From: Cryptomeria japonica
Lineage: Eukaryota > Streptophyta > Pinopsida > Cupressales > Cupressaceae
Length of the DNA stretch: 64,000 nt
NCBI RefSeq assembly: GCF_030272615.1
Contig: NC_081414.1
Coordinates: 660,836,438-660,900,437 of the forward strand
Reading direction: 5' to 3'
The notes under the pieces are model-generated. The model was not told where the DNA came from. It was given only the letters and a program-made list of their open reading frames with translations, and did not search any database. The translations under genes and the position numbers were made by a program. Shown piece after piece: positions 1 to 11,380 of this stretch (position 1 is its first letter; each line of letters starts with the position of its first letter).

Positions 1-620
1 AAAAGCTGCATATGCAAGAAGCATATGAACTCCTTCCAATCTTGCTACTAGAGCAAAGGTTTCTCCATAGTCTTCCCCTTCTTCTTGGGCATATCCTTTA
101 CACACTAGTCTAGCCTTGTTCCTTACCACTATGCCATCCTCATTCAACTTATTTCTGAAGACCCATTTGGTTCCAATAACATTTTTATGCTCTGATCTGG
201 GTACCAAAGACCATGTACCATTCTTCTCTATCTGGTCAAGTTCTTCTTTCATTGCCTTGATCCAATCTTCATCTTTATGTGCCTCTTTGAATGATTAAGG
301 CTCAAATTCAGAGATCATACATGAGCTTTCTCTGAACTTTCTTCTTGTAAGAATTCCTACATCTTTGTCTCCTATGATCTACTTTGGATCATGATTGAGT
401 TTGACATGCCTAGGTATATTCTTAACAAATTCCTCTTTCTTTTCTTCTTCATCCTCATCTTCATCAGCATCAGCATCCACTAGTGTAGGAGCACAATTAC
501 TAGTACTGGGCTAATTTGCAACCAGTTCCCAGAAGGTTACTACCGGTTCATCTCCTACATGCCCTCTGGTAGTTTCCTCAGGTTTCTCAGAGTTTTCATC
601 AACCCTACCATTGATGCTTT
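1..620 (-). pseudogene. copia reverse transcriptase, N-terminal part, cut by window edge
   Basis: Conceptual translation of the minus strand gives the usual start of a copia RT domain: a stretch ending KWVFRNKLNEDG, then ARLVCKGYAQEEGEDYGETF, which corresponds to the conserved KARLVAKGY...DYxETFAPV block. Upstream is a low-complexity acidic linker (about 420-480, poly Asp/Glu) of the kind found between copia integrase and RT. The frame differs from that of the integrase, with a shift near 690, and there are in-frame stops. The catalytic YVDD region would lie beyond the left edge. Confidence 0.85.
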
Positions 621-680
621 CAACAATTCTTTGAGTCCTATTGTTGAAACATTTGAGAGATTTTCTCTTTGTGGAATACC

Positions 681-1742
681 CTAGGAATATTCCCTCATCA
701 CATTTAGCATCAAACTTGCTATGATGTTCACTCCTCTTGATATAAATTTACTTCCAAATACTCTGAAGTAGCTTACCATTGGTGTCTTACTGGTCCAGTA
801 CTCATAACGAGTCTTATCCTTTCCTTTCTTGATGAGTACTCGGTTCATTGTGTAGACTGCAGTGCTCACCACTTCTCTCCAAAAGGTGTGAGCAACCTTT
901 CCTTGGACTAGCATGGTTCTAGCCACTTCAACCACCATTTGGTTGTTTCTCTTTGCTAAGCCATTCTGCTATGGAGTCTGGGGGGCAGACAGTTGCCTCT
1001 AGATGCCATTCTCTTCACAATATTTGTTGAATTCACCAAAAGTTAATTCTCCTCCTTGATCAGTTCTAAGGCATTTGACTCTTCTACCGCTTTCCTTTTC
1101 TACCAGTGCTCTGAAAGCTTTGAACTTTTAAAAGGCTTCAGACTTATCCTTCAAGAATGTGACCCGCATCATTCTTGAGCAATCATCTATAAGAATCATA
1201 AAATACCTATCTCCCTGCACACTCCTAGTTTTCATAGGAACACACAAATCAGTATGCACAAGATCAAGTAAATTGTCTGCAGTGAAAGATTTACCTTTGA
1301 AGGTTGAGGAAGACATTTTCCCCAGTTGACACTCTCTGCACAAAGGATTTTCTAGTTTGCTCAGCACCAGCAATCCTTTGACTGCCTTGATCTTACTGGC
1401 CTTCACAATGTTATCAAATTTTACATGGCAGAGTCTCCTATGCCATATCCAGCTATCATCAAACCTAGCCATAAGACACATACTTATACTTGCATTCAGC
1501 TGAAATAGGTTACCTTTGGTCTGCATACCAGTGGCCATCAGTTCACCAGTCTTTCCTTTGATTTTGCACATTCCATTTCTGAATTGCAGAGTGAGTCCAC
1601 TATCATTCAACTGGGCAACACTTAATAGGTTGTGTCTGAGACCTTCCACCCAATACACATTGTTAGCACTTCTCTTTCCATTCAGAGAGATGGACCCTCT
1701 ACCTTTGACCATACATGGTGCATCATTACCAAAATGAACCAC
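681..1742 (-). pseudogene. copia GAG-pre-integrase and integrase
   Basis: This continues in frame from the gag-protease region. The segment 1742-1128 carries the GAG-pre-integrase zinc-binding module (H..H in WHRRLCH, then CRECQ) and the first catalytic Asp of the integrase core (DLVHTDLCVP). Further on the second Asp lies in a CLRTDQGGE motif near 1060. The third catalytic residue, normally Glu in a NGxAERxN motif, reads NGLAKRNN (about 945-965), a Glu to Lys change that should abolish strand transfer. Stops interrupt the frame near 1128, 1008 and 970; the one near 970 replaces a Gln that is usual in this motif. 681-938 is the integrase C-terminal portion (ARTML...FWREVVSTAVYTMNR). Confidence 0.9.
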
Positions 1743-1778
1743 ACCACCATCATATTCTTCCAGAGAAAGAAACTTACT

Positions 1779-2858
1779 CTAGTCACCAGTCATATGGTGA
1801 GAACAGCCATTGTCAATAATCCACTCATTGGAATTATCAAAGTGGGAGACAAGAGCCTTCTTGTCTGACACATCTTTCTTGACTGCTACAAACACAATAT
1901 CCTCATTTTCTTCATCTTTTGATTCCTCGTCAGTGACACCTTCATCAACTGCTACAAAATAGTTTCTCTTGTTTCCTCCTTTGAACTTCTTGAACTTTTT
2001 CGATTTGTCCTTGCTATCACCATTAAGATAGTTTACATCAATGTGTCCTATCTGGTTACAAGAGAAGCATTTCAAAGGAAGTTTACCTCTGTATTTACCG
2101 GTTCCCTTAGGAAGTCTCTTGGCAACAAGAGCTTCAAATTCCATCAAGATCTCTTCATCATCCATTTCTCTACTCTGTCTTAGTTCACCACTAGTACTAG
2201 CTTCTTTTCCTTTTCTAGATGGTGCAGCAGATGCTCTAAAGGTTGATTCAGTCTTCTGAACACTGCCATCAAAACTATTTATCTCATAGGCTGTCAACTT
2301 TGCAATGATGGAGTCTAGGGATACCTTAGTCTTGTCTATTGACGTCAACTCATAAATAGTAGCAATCCTTATTGCATAGACCGGTAATAAGGATCTCAAA
2401 ACTTTGCTAACAACAGTGGAATCTTCCATTTTACCACCTACACTCTTGATATCTCCGACAATAGTTTTCATTCTTATTCCATATTGTTGAATGGTCTCTC
2501 CTTCAACTATCTGCATGTCTTCAAACTTTCCCCTAAGGCTTTCTTCCTTAGCTTTTTTTACATGGTCATCACCACCATAGATATTCTCAAGAGTATACCA
2601 TACTTCCTTGGGATTTTCTTTATCCTGTACATCAATAAACTCAATGTCAGATATGCTACTGATTAGGGCTTCTGTGACTTGCCCATTCTCCTGGATCTCT
2701 CTCTTTTGATCATTGGTGAGAGTACCGATAGGAATAACATAATAATTCTCAACATATCTCCAGTGTTGAGCACCCATGCTTCTGATGTATATCTTCATTC
2801 TATCCTTCCATATTTTGAAATTATCTCTATTGAACTTTGGACCTTCCCTATTCATCAT
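1779..2858 (-). pseudogene. copia gag with zinc knuckle and start of protease
   Basis: A 359-residue reading frame starting at an ATG at 2858. Residues about 8-190 are a copia-type gag (UBN2 family: FNRDNFKIWKDRMKIYIRS, later EVWYTLENIYGG and VLRSLLPVY). A zinc knuckle follows (CFSCNQIGHIDVNY), but its last Cys is Tyr. The frame ends just after a protease active-site motif, WIIDNGCSHHMTGD, in which the usual DSG/DTG triad is DNG. The next stop (1779-1781) is a TAG where related elements have Gln, and the frame continues beyond it into GAG-pre-integrase. Gag would form the virus-like particle. The mutated knuckle and protease suggest a non-functional copy. Confidence 0.92.
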
Positions 2859-2916
2859 TACAATAGGATCTTTCCCTCAAGCAGTTAAGCTTACAACACA
2901 GAGGACCTGGAGGACA

Positions 2917-2927
2917 CTCTGATACCA
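2917..2927 (-). other. primer binding site of the copia element
   Basis: On the minus strand TGGTATCAGAG follows the LTR end after a two-base spacer. This is the usual plant copia site that pairs with the 3' end of initiator methionine tRNA. Confidence 0.92.
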
Positions 2928-2929
2928 AT

Positions 2930-3240
2930 TGATAACACAATGATGAATAGTGAGTACCAAACTAGTACTGAGAGGGGGGGGTGAATCAGTACAGATATAA
3001 AAACTTTTCCTGAACCAATTTGACTGCAAACAGTGAACTTGACTAAAAATCACTAACACCGGTCATAAACCAAATTACTACCGGTTAAGCACAATGAGAT
3101 TGTGAAAGATATAAATCGGAAACACTTATCTTACCACACAACCTACACCCTAATTTCCACATTATCTTTGTGCATAAACAGGTAAGCTATCCTCAAAAAA
3201 AAAATATAATAACATGCTAGATCAACATGATTCACCGCTT
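2930..3240 (-). repeat. copia 5' LTR, U5-side portion
   Basis: This is the end of the LTR next to the primer binding site. It starts on the plus strand with TGATAACACAATG and contains a G-rich motif (2970-2990, GAGGGGGGGG then TGAATCAGT) shared by the other copia LTRs in this window. Two ACCGGT palindromes lie at about 3058 and 3081. The LTR breaks off at 3240, where the LINE is inserted, and resumes at 11381. Confidence 0.85.
3224..3240. repeat. LINE target-site duplication, left copy
   Basis: The 17-base stretch AACATGATTCACCGCTT matches 11364-11380 with one difference. The pair flanks the L1 LINE and marks its limits. Confidence 0.8.
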
Positions 3241-3350
3241 AAAAATTCATGTCAAAAAGGGAAAAGGAAAGAAGGTAATCAAGTAACCTTTGTATTTGGA
3301 TGGATTTTTCAACTCTATAGCTCTCTCATTAACAAAAAACATTAAGAGTC

Positions 3351-5107
3351 ATGGCGGAAGCGGGAGCAGCTAGCAGTAATGGGCGAACTCAAATTTCAAA
3401 TTCTCAGCAAGGCGGGAACCCTGGTTCCAATGGTGGGAGCGGCTAGATCAAAGCTGTTGGTCCCATAGGCGATAAGGATAAGCCTCTGGACATCCTGGAG
3501 GTTGTTGTTGAATTATAGTCTGATGGTACTCTTCCAGAGGAGACAGTGGGTTCATCTAGTTTTCTGGGGGAAGGGTCCAATGGGGGGCCCATTCCATGTG
3601 ATGACTTCATTGACAGTGGAAGGGAAAAAAAGAAATGGTCATCCCTTTTTTGAACTAGACCTACTCATAAATCCTCCCTACTTCCTGTTAAGAATATTTC
3701 TAACCCTTCTGGTGGTAAGTTCACTATCTCTATCCCTGACCAAATTCTAGACCATAATATCAATAGTATGTTGAACTCCTTGGTAGGGAAATTTATGGGT
3801 TTGCGTCCTAATATTGAAGTTGTAAGGGCTTTTTGTCAAATGAAAATGGGTCCTCAAGGGAAATGTTGAAGTATCAGCTTTACCTAAAGGCCTTCTATCT
3901 TTTTCATTTTTATGTGAAGAAAATAAGGTTAAGATTCTATGCAGGAGCCCCTGGATGGTAGGAAAGACAACTCTGGTCCTTAGAAAATGGCATCCGAACC
4001 TAAACTATAACGATTCTCTCCTGGCACAAGTTCCAGTCTGGATAAAGCTACCAGAATTGCCTCTTGAATATTGGGCAGAAAGTATTTTCTCTGGAATAGC
4101 AAGCTCCTTTGGCGAGTTGCTCTCAATAGACCCAGTCACTGCTTCAAAAAGAAGACTAACTCATGCAAGGTTCTATGTAGGAGTAGCCCCTGAAGCAGAT
4201 ATGTCGGAATAGATAGATCTAGTTTCAAAGCTAGGAACTTGGAAACAACACATTGAATATGAATCTATCCCTTTTGCATGCTTCCACTATAAAAAAGAAG
4301 GTCATTGGGCAAAATCCTGCCCAATCAAGCCAAAGGTGGAACCTAAGCAGCCTAAACCCTAGATGGAAACTCAAAAGGTGCCAGAGAAAATGGTGTGGCA
4401 AGTTAAAAATCTAGAGAATAAGGAAGAAAATTCTAATCGCTTTAATCCTTTGGGGGAAAAGAAGGAGGTCACCTCAAATTCTATCTCTAGTCCCTCAACC
4501 TAGGAAGTAGTGAGAAATGAACCAACCAAAGTTAGCCCCATGGGTAGAACTCAAAAAAAGGAAATGAAAGATCAGAATGATCCTTCAAATGAGATAGTTG
4601 AAGTGGTTGCTGACACTTATGAAGGCAAGGAATTGGAAAAAAAAGATTACCAACCTGAGGAAGGAGAGATCCCTGACCCCCAAGAAGAAAGGACTGATTC
4701 TTCTCTAGCCATTCCAAGTTTTGAAATTCAAGAAGCCCAAAAATGTGCAATTTTGGGAATGAACCTCTCAGACTCATAACAGAGCTCAAGAATAGTGAAC
4801 AATGTTTCAACTAATTCCAAAACTCCTAATTGGGGCAATGAAGAAGAAATCTCCAAAATTCTCAACAACATGGAAGTGACTCCTGTGATAGAAACTAAAT
4901 GGAAGCAACCAAAATTCAGGAATAAGAAAGGATCTACTCCCTCGACTTCTCTACTAAGTAAATCCAACATAATAGCTCAAGTTGATGTGGGGTATATTTC
5001 CTCTTCCCCAGGACGGCCCTCTAACCACAAAGTAAGAGACAAGGAGGCCAGCAAGAACATTGCAGATGGAACCCAAAAGACTCTCAAGGAGCTGGGAATT
5101 GGTAAGT
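3351..5107 (+). pseudogene. LINE ORF1: DUF4283-like RNA-binding protein with zinc knuckle
   Basis: The probable start is ATG at 3351 (MAEAGAASSNG). The N-terminal part reads to about 3862 in one frame with stops, then a one-base shift moves it into the frame used from about 3870 to 5107. The DUF4283 signature of plant LINE ORF1 proteins is clear (SPWMVGKTTLVLRKWHP, VPVWIKLPELPLEYW, about 3940-4075). A zinc knuckle follows near 4270-4320 (CFHYKKEGHWAKSC), with the second Cys replaced by Tyr. The C-terminal third is charged and low in complexity. The protein is expected to bind LINE RNA. It ends four bases before the ORF2 start, a tight spacing usual in L1 elements. Confidence 0.85.
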
Positions 5108-5111
5108 AGCT

Positions 5112-8100
5112 ATGAAGATAATCTCTTGGAATATTAGGGGACTCAATAATCCCCATAAACATCATATTATTAGGAATATGATAAGAGATAGTAATCCTGA
5201 TATTTTTCTAATTCAAGAAACCAAAATGAGTAGAGAAAAAGTTGAATCTTTGAAGTTCTTCAAAAATGGTAATGTTAGTGGTGGCAGTTCCGAAGGTGCT
5301 TCAGGAAGCATTGCTGCCATCTAGAACCTTAATACTATTAAAGGTCAAGTCATAATTCAGGACAGTAATTTCTCTTGTATTAAATTTGAGCATTTAAAAG
5401 ATGGTACTTCATGGGTTCTTACCAATATTTATGATATTTATGCTCCTAATACCTTAAAGGCTAGAAACTCTTTTTGGAAAAAAATCATTCAAGCTAGGGA
5501 CAGCTTCAAAAATCTTAGTTGGATGGTTATGGGGGACTTCAACACTCCTTTGAGAGAGGAGGAAAAATTTGGAGGTAGTCCTCCTCAATTGGAATGTAGG
5601 ATGGCCCTTATGGATTTTATTAATTCTCAGGCTCTCAATGACTTGGAAATACAGGGTTGTAATTACACTTGGACTAACAGAAGAACTGGTAATGACCTTA
5701 TCCAAGTGCAACTTGATAGGACTCTCATCTCTGATGACTGGTATAGTCAGTATTTTTGTTCTTTGTCAGCCTACATATGGGTTGGATCTGATCATTTCCC
5801 TATCACCTTCATTGCTGACTCAATCAATAGAAAGAGAAACTTTCTCTTCAGATTTGAAAAAATGTGGACCCTCTATCCTGAAATCAGAAGAAACATTCAG
5901 AAATGGTGGAGCATCCAAGTTGAGGGAATGACTGTTTAAAGTTGTCAAGAAACTCAAAAGTGTGAAGGACAATATACGACTCTAGAACAAAACCAATTTT
6001 GGAAATATATTTGAGGCTAAGAGTAAAATTCAGGAAGACCTTAAAAAAATACAAGATCAGATCCACAAGGATGGTTTCAGTACTGTGTCTATTGCTGATG
6101 AAAACAAGACTCTCAAAAAATACTATGATATTATTGCCAAAGAGGAAACATTCTGGAAGCAGAGATCAAGATGCATTTGGCTTAAGGAAGGAGATAGGAA
6201 TACAAGATTCTTCCATATGTCTACTATCAAGCATAAAGCAGTTAATACGGTGAACAAGCTAGTTGTGGAGAATGGGGAGTTGGTCAAGGAGGATGAAATA
6301 AGTAATGAAGCTAAGAGGTATTTCTCAGACCTCCTCAAGAGGGATCACAGTCTGGATGCTGAAGCCCAATCCTCTTTTCTTCAGAACATTCCTTGTCTCA
6401 TTGATGCTCAAAAGAATGCCTCCCTCTCCTCCATTCCCTCTAACTTAGAAATTAAAAATGTTGTTTTCTCCTTTGATGGTAACAAAGCGCTTACTCCAGA
6501 CGGCTTCCCAATGTTCTTTTTTCAAGACTTCTGGGAGATTGTTGGAATTGATGTTTCCAATGGGGTTAAGGAATTTTTTGGGGCTAGAAAACTCTTGAAA
6601 GAAATCAATGGAACTTTTATTGCTCTCATCCCCAAGATTCAAGGTGCTGATTCTTTGGACAAATTCAGACCTATTAGCCTCTGCAATTCTTTTTACAAGA
6701 TTATCTCCAAGGTCCTTACCTCTATAATTCTGGCTATCCTTCCTTAAACACCAGCAAAATGGGTTTGTTCCTGGAAGACAAATTCTTGACTCCATTATTA
6801 CGGTTCATGAGAACATACACTCTCTTGTTAGAGCAAAGAAGTAGGGTCTCATCCTAAAGCTAGATCTCTCCAAAGCCTAAAATAGGGTTGACTGGTCTTT
6901 ACTTCAGAAAATCCTCACTTCTTTTGGGTTCTCCTCTAGACTTGTCAACCTTTTCTCCCAACTTACCACCTCTACTAATTTTGTTGTTCTTGTCAATGAT
7001 TCTCCTTCTACTTTTTTCCAAGCTTCTAGAGGTCTTAGGCAAGGAGATCCTATCTCCCCCATCCTTCATTATTATGGCTGAATGCTTTGGAAGGACCATG
7101 GAAAAAATGGTGATGCAAGGCTCCTTTAAGGGCCTCCAACCATCCTCTGCTGACCTTATCTACTCCCACCAGCAGTTTGTTGATGACACTATTATTATGG
7201 GGGAATCAAGTATTTCAGAAGCTAAAGTTTTGAAGAGCACCCTATGTAAATTTTCCTCTGCTTCGGGTCAGCTTATCAATTGGGCTAAAAGTGAAGTCTT
7301 TTTCATTAATACTCCAAAGAGAAGACAACAGAGGATTAGCAGAATCTTGGAGTGTAGGACTGCTGACCTTCCTGCCACCTACCTTGGTCTCCCCATGGGA
7401 ATTGCCCCTCCTGATCCCTTCTGGAGTTCTCTAGTGGACACATTTCATAAAAAACTTGCTGGTTGGAAAGGGGCCCTCTTAAGTCAAGCTGGCAAGCTCC
7501 AACTCCTTAAGGCTACTCTTCAAAGTATTCCAATTTATGCTCTTAGTCTTTTCAAAATTCCAGTTAAGTATGTTGAAGAAATTGAGAAAATTCAAAGAAG
7601 ATTCCTATGGTCTAGGGTTGAGGATAAGGAAAGAATGTCCTTAGTGGCCTGGGACCAGGTTTGTAGGCCAAAAAGCAAAGGAGGTCTGGGCCTCAGGAGG
7701 ATTCATACTTTAAATGAAGCTCTCTTGTCCAAACAAGTCTAGAGAATGTTTCATTCTGATTCTGAATGGTGCAAAGTTTGGTGAAGTAAGTACTCTCTTC
7801 TGTCCTCCTCTCTCTCCTCTTTTCTCAATTTGGATCTCAGTATTAATGGATCCCACATTTGGAATCATGCCTCTAAATGTAAAGAAAGTATAGCTAAAGG
7901 AATGATATGGAAACTTGGAAATGGTAGGAAAGTAAAATTCTAGGAGGATCCCTGGCTTTTTGATAAACCTCTAATGGACTTCAACGAATGGGCCCCCCAT
8001 GCTCCCTCCTGTATTATATCTTTTGGCTCCTTAGTTTCTAAGTACTGGGATAGTAATGAATGGCAGAACATTGAAAGTATCCACCCTAGCCTTTCTAAGC

Positions 8101-9324
8101 TCAAGACCCATCTATCTATGGTATGGCTGAATAATGAAGAGGACTCCCTTATTTGGAAACATGATCCCAAAGGAACTTTATCTATGTCTTCTATGTATTG
8201 TGTCCTCCCCCCTCCTCCCTCCTATTAACCCTTATTGGTCTAAAGCCTGGATTAAGGGTCTTACCCCCAAAATCAATTTTTTCTTCTGGACTATCCTCCA
8301 AAATAAGATCCTGACCCTTGACAACCTCAAAGGTAGAGGTTTTTCCCTCCCTAATAGATGTGTGTTGTGCCTTCAAGAGGAAGAGTCTGTGGACCATCTT
8401 GCTCTCCACTATTCCTTCTCAGCCTCTGTTTGGGAAAGCTTCCTCAAGAGCTTCAGTATTGCTTGGGTGTTTCCTAATAACATTAGAGATATGTTCTCCT
8501 CCTAGAATATTCAATGGGCTAACCCTTTTTTGAGATGTTTGTGGTAGCTTTCTCTTCCTCACATCTTGTGGGGTCTATGGAAAGAAAGAAATAACCAAAT
8601 CTTTAGGGATGTCTCCCTCAATCAAGATATTGTTTTTCAGAAAATTCAATGGTCTATTCAAGAAAATATAGGGATCATTGAGGGTCCTTGTTACTCAAAC
8701 AATCCTCTGGATTCAAATATCTTAAGGGTATGGAATATGAAGATCACTAATGGTCCTAATCTCAACCAAGATAAAAGGCTTGAAGCTAAGTGGCAAACCC
8801 CTCCTCAAGGTTGGCTCAAAGTTAATTTTGATGGTGCTGCCAAAGGAAACCTAGGTCCTTCAGGTTGTGGAGCTATTCTTAGAGATCATAGAGGAATTTG
8901 CAAGGAAATGGTTGTTGTCCCTATTGGAACCCAAACCAATCATAAAGCTGAAGCAATGGCAGCTCTTCAAGGCATCATCCTAGCCAAAAAATGGAAATGC
9001 CCCTATCTATGGATAGAAGGGGATTCAAATAATATAATAAAGTGCCTTAATGGGACTTCAAAACCTTCTTGGTCGATTCACAATATAATCACCTCTGCTA
9101 TTGACATTATTAGCACCTTTAAAAAATGCCATATCTCCCACATCTACCAAGAGGCCAATGACTCTGCTGACTGGGCTGCCAATGCGGCAGTTAAAAGTGA
9201 GGCAATTACCACGTGGACGGGTGAAAGTGAACTCCCTGAAGATGTCAGACAAATCATTAGCAATGAGCGATATAAAAGCACTCCAAAGACTCTTGATGGA
9301 CAGGATAATTATGAAAAGTACTGA
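5112..9324 (+). pseudogene. LINE ORF2: endonuclease, reverse transcriptase, RNase H
   Basis: Starts at ATG 5112 (MKIISWNIRGLN). Endonuclease (5112-5840) shows the AP-endonuclease residues WN, QETK, GDFN, LDR and SDHFP. RT spans about 6080-7740: KEGDRNTRFFH, KALTPDGFP, ALIPKI, FRPISLCN, a GLRQGDP block near 7030 and the catalytic FVDDT at about 7179; then GGLGLRR. A zf-RVT domain lies at 8230-8460 (FFFWTILQNKILT, CVLCLQEEESVDH). The C-terminal RNase H (about 8800-9220) shows VNFDGAAKGN, HKAEAMAAL, EGDSNN and ADWAANAAV, so all four acidic positions look present. The protein would nick target DNA and copy LINE RNA. Frameshifts near 5940, 6750, 6890 and 8200 and several stops make it a pseudogene. 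Confidence 0.92.
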
Positions 9325-9481
9325 TGTGAGTACTTCGAGTTATTTTAATAATGAGAAAATCACTCATTATAAAATCAATGCCATAAACTCTCATGCTTTT
9401 TGGTTAATTGTTATAGCTCCGAAAAGCTCTCAGTTTAATCAGCTCTGTAAGTTTTAAAATTTGACTGTGAGTAGCGACAAC

Positions 9482-11193
9482 ATGGGCGGAAATAGGAGGT
9501 GATATGAACCAAGTAGTTGTAAAGAATGGAAATAGAAGGAAGACGTTTGGGGTATTCTGTAGCAAGGTGGTCTCTCCAACTTCATGGAGAAACTCCACGG
9601 TCGAGATGGTATGGTAACTAGTCTTTTCTGCAAGAGCTGGAAGAAGGGCATGTTAAAAATGGGCGATCAAATGGTTGAAATCGACGAAGATTTAATAGCT
9701 CAAGCTATGGGCCTCACCAGGGAAGGTTGCAACTTCTACAGAGATAGGAAGGTCAGCAGGGAAGCTATTGAAAGGTACCCGGTAGCTGAGAAAGATAAAA
9801 AAAATGACTGGTAAAGTTGAGCAAAACCTGCTACCCACCTAGTGCTTTTGCCAAACCCTGGAGGGAGATTCTTTTTGTTTTAATGCGATATATCACTCTA
9901 GATGGCAGGTTTATGAAAGTTTATGGGTATCACTTTGTTCTATCAAATCACTTTAGGCACAATGATAAGGTTAATTTCCCTTATTTCCTACTTTGTTCGA
10001 TGAATGCATCCCTTAAGGCTTACAAATAGAATCCTCTGGGTGATATTGCTATGCACCAAGGTCTAATGGTCCTAATTTATGACCATTTAAAGGCTACTCA
10101 AATTGCTCATATGCAGCCCCCTGTGGATTCTGAGGAAGAGATGTTTGATTCTGCCTTTTCTGAGGAGGAGGAATCTGATAGTGACTCTTCATCTGATATA
10201 GAGGACAGTTTTGATGACTCGAAGTATGAAAGTGGCAAGAAGAGGAAATACAGAAAAACAAAACCCTTTTCATCCAAGGGAAAAAAGCCTCAAAGCAAAC
10301 CCCTGATTAGCATCTCTTCAGAAGGGGAGGATTCAGATGATTCTGAGAAGGAGAGCCCTAAAGGGTTGCTGAAAAAGAAAACAAAAATCCATACCCAGAC
10401 CTGGAAAAAGCACAAGAAAAAAGAGGAGACTGGCAAGGAACCGGAAGCTAATAAGCAAGCAAGGACCCTGGAAGCTGAGCACAGTCTAGAAAAGGAGACT
10501 ATGGAAGAGACTCTCAGGGCTGCCGACACAATTTCCGCCCTCCACATCCCCAAAGAAGAACAAGTTACTCCTAGAAAAGCTGCTCCCTCATCTGGCCCTC
10601 CTCCCGAGGGTTTGCATGGTTTCATGGAAACTATGGAGTGGCTCATTAATGGTTACAAGAAAGTTGTGGATGAATACAAGAAGCTCTATAACAGAGTCTT
10701 GATTCTAGAAACCATTAATATTGGGGAGGGAAATACTATGGCCGACTATATTAAGGACTTGAAAAACACCATCACCAAAGCTGAAGACATCAAAGATTCT
10801 TTCAACCCTAGGTTTGAGAAGATTGAAAAGGAGATGCTGGATAGAAAAAGCCTTGCGGACACTAGCGAAAAAACCCTCTCGGACACTGTCACCAAAGTTG
10901 ATAAAATTGAGGAGTGCCTAAAGAATATCGCTGAATAGAGCCTAAGTATTTTGAAGATCTCAGCCAACAACACCCACACCCTCATCTGCAAGATGGATGA
11001 CGAAAAGGAAATCTAGGACTTAGAACTTGAAGCTAAAGGAACAGGGGAAGCTCAAGGTCCCAGAACCCGCACCAGAGGCAAGAGGAAGGAAAAGAAACTG
11101 AACAAGGATCTGGAAGACCTAAAAGCTGTCGGGGCCACCTATGACGAGTTGGTTACAAAGGCAGAGGATCTGCTAAAGAAAATCATTGTGTAG
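9482..11193 (+). pseudogene. extra downstream coding region of the LINE (ORF3), function unknown
   Basis: This is a third coding region about 160 bases after ORF2. It can be read from ATG 9482 in one frame with three stops, then cleanly from 9584, then after a one-base shift near 9800 (in a run of A) to the TAG at 11191. The N-terminal part (about 9584-10030) looks folded: SWKKGMLKMGDQ, EIDEDLIAQAMGL, FYRDRKVSREA, KPWREILFVLMRYITLDGRF, YGYHFVLSNHFRH. The middle (10120-10450) is a very acidic, Ser-rich stretch followed by a Lys-rich one. The C-terminal part (10620-10935) is predicted coiled coil. I do not recognise a named family. Similar sequence may be common as hypothetical proteins in plants, but I cannot search. 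It lies within the LINE target duplications. It could be a true LINE gene, a captured gene or a 3' transduction. Confidence 0.7.
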
Positions 11194-11363
11194 TGCATTC
11201 CCTGTTTCTTTGTTGTTTTTTTGTTAAGATGTTCTTTCTGTTCGCTGGTCTTTTGGCCAGTCTTTTTGTCTGCGAACTCTTTTGTTCTGTTCTTCTCGGT
11301 GCTTTTTCTCTATCTTTGATGTAAAGGTTTTGGGTCCTAAAAACCTATTTTTTAATTAATCAG
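11194..11363 (+). other. LINE 3' untranslated region
   Basis: This is T-rich sequence after the last stop, with CTTTTGGCCAG and GATGTAAAGGTTTTGGGTCC, resembling the tails of plant L1 elements. It ends in AATTAATCAG directly before the right target duplication, without a recognisable poly(A) run. Confidence 0.6.
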
Positions 11364-11380
11364 AACATGATTCACTGCTT
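11364..11380. repeat. LINE target-site duplication, right copy
   Basis: AACATGATTCACTGCTT differs from 3224-3240 at one position. Confidence 0.8.

Larger units (their letters stand above)
3241..11363 (+). mobile_element. L1-type LINE with three coding regions
   Basis: A plant L1 (non-LTR) retrotransposon of about 8.1 kb inserted in a copia LTR. It has a 110-bp leader, ORF1 with a DUF4283-like and zinc-knuckle region, ORF2 with endonuclease, reverse transcriptase, zinc-binding and RNase H domains, then a further coding region (9482-11193) before a short 3' UTR. The 17-bp flanking duplications (3224-3240 and 11364-11380) put all three coding regions inside one insertion. There is no clear poly(A) tail; the end is T/A-rich (CCTATTTTTTAATTAATCAG). 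All coding regions contain stops or shifts. Confidence 0.88.

Noticed and set aside
10290-10646. Minus-strand open frame opposite LINE ORF3
   Set aside because: A shadow of the acidic/basic repeats of ORF3; composition is its mirror image.
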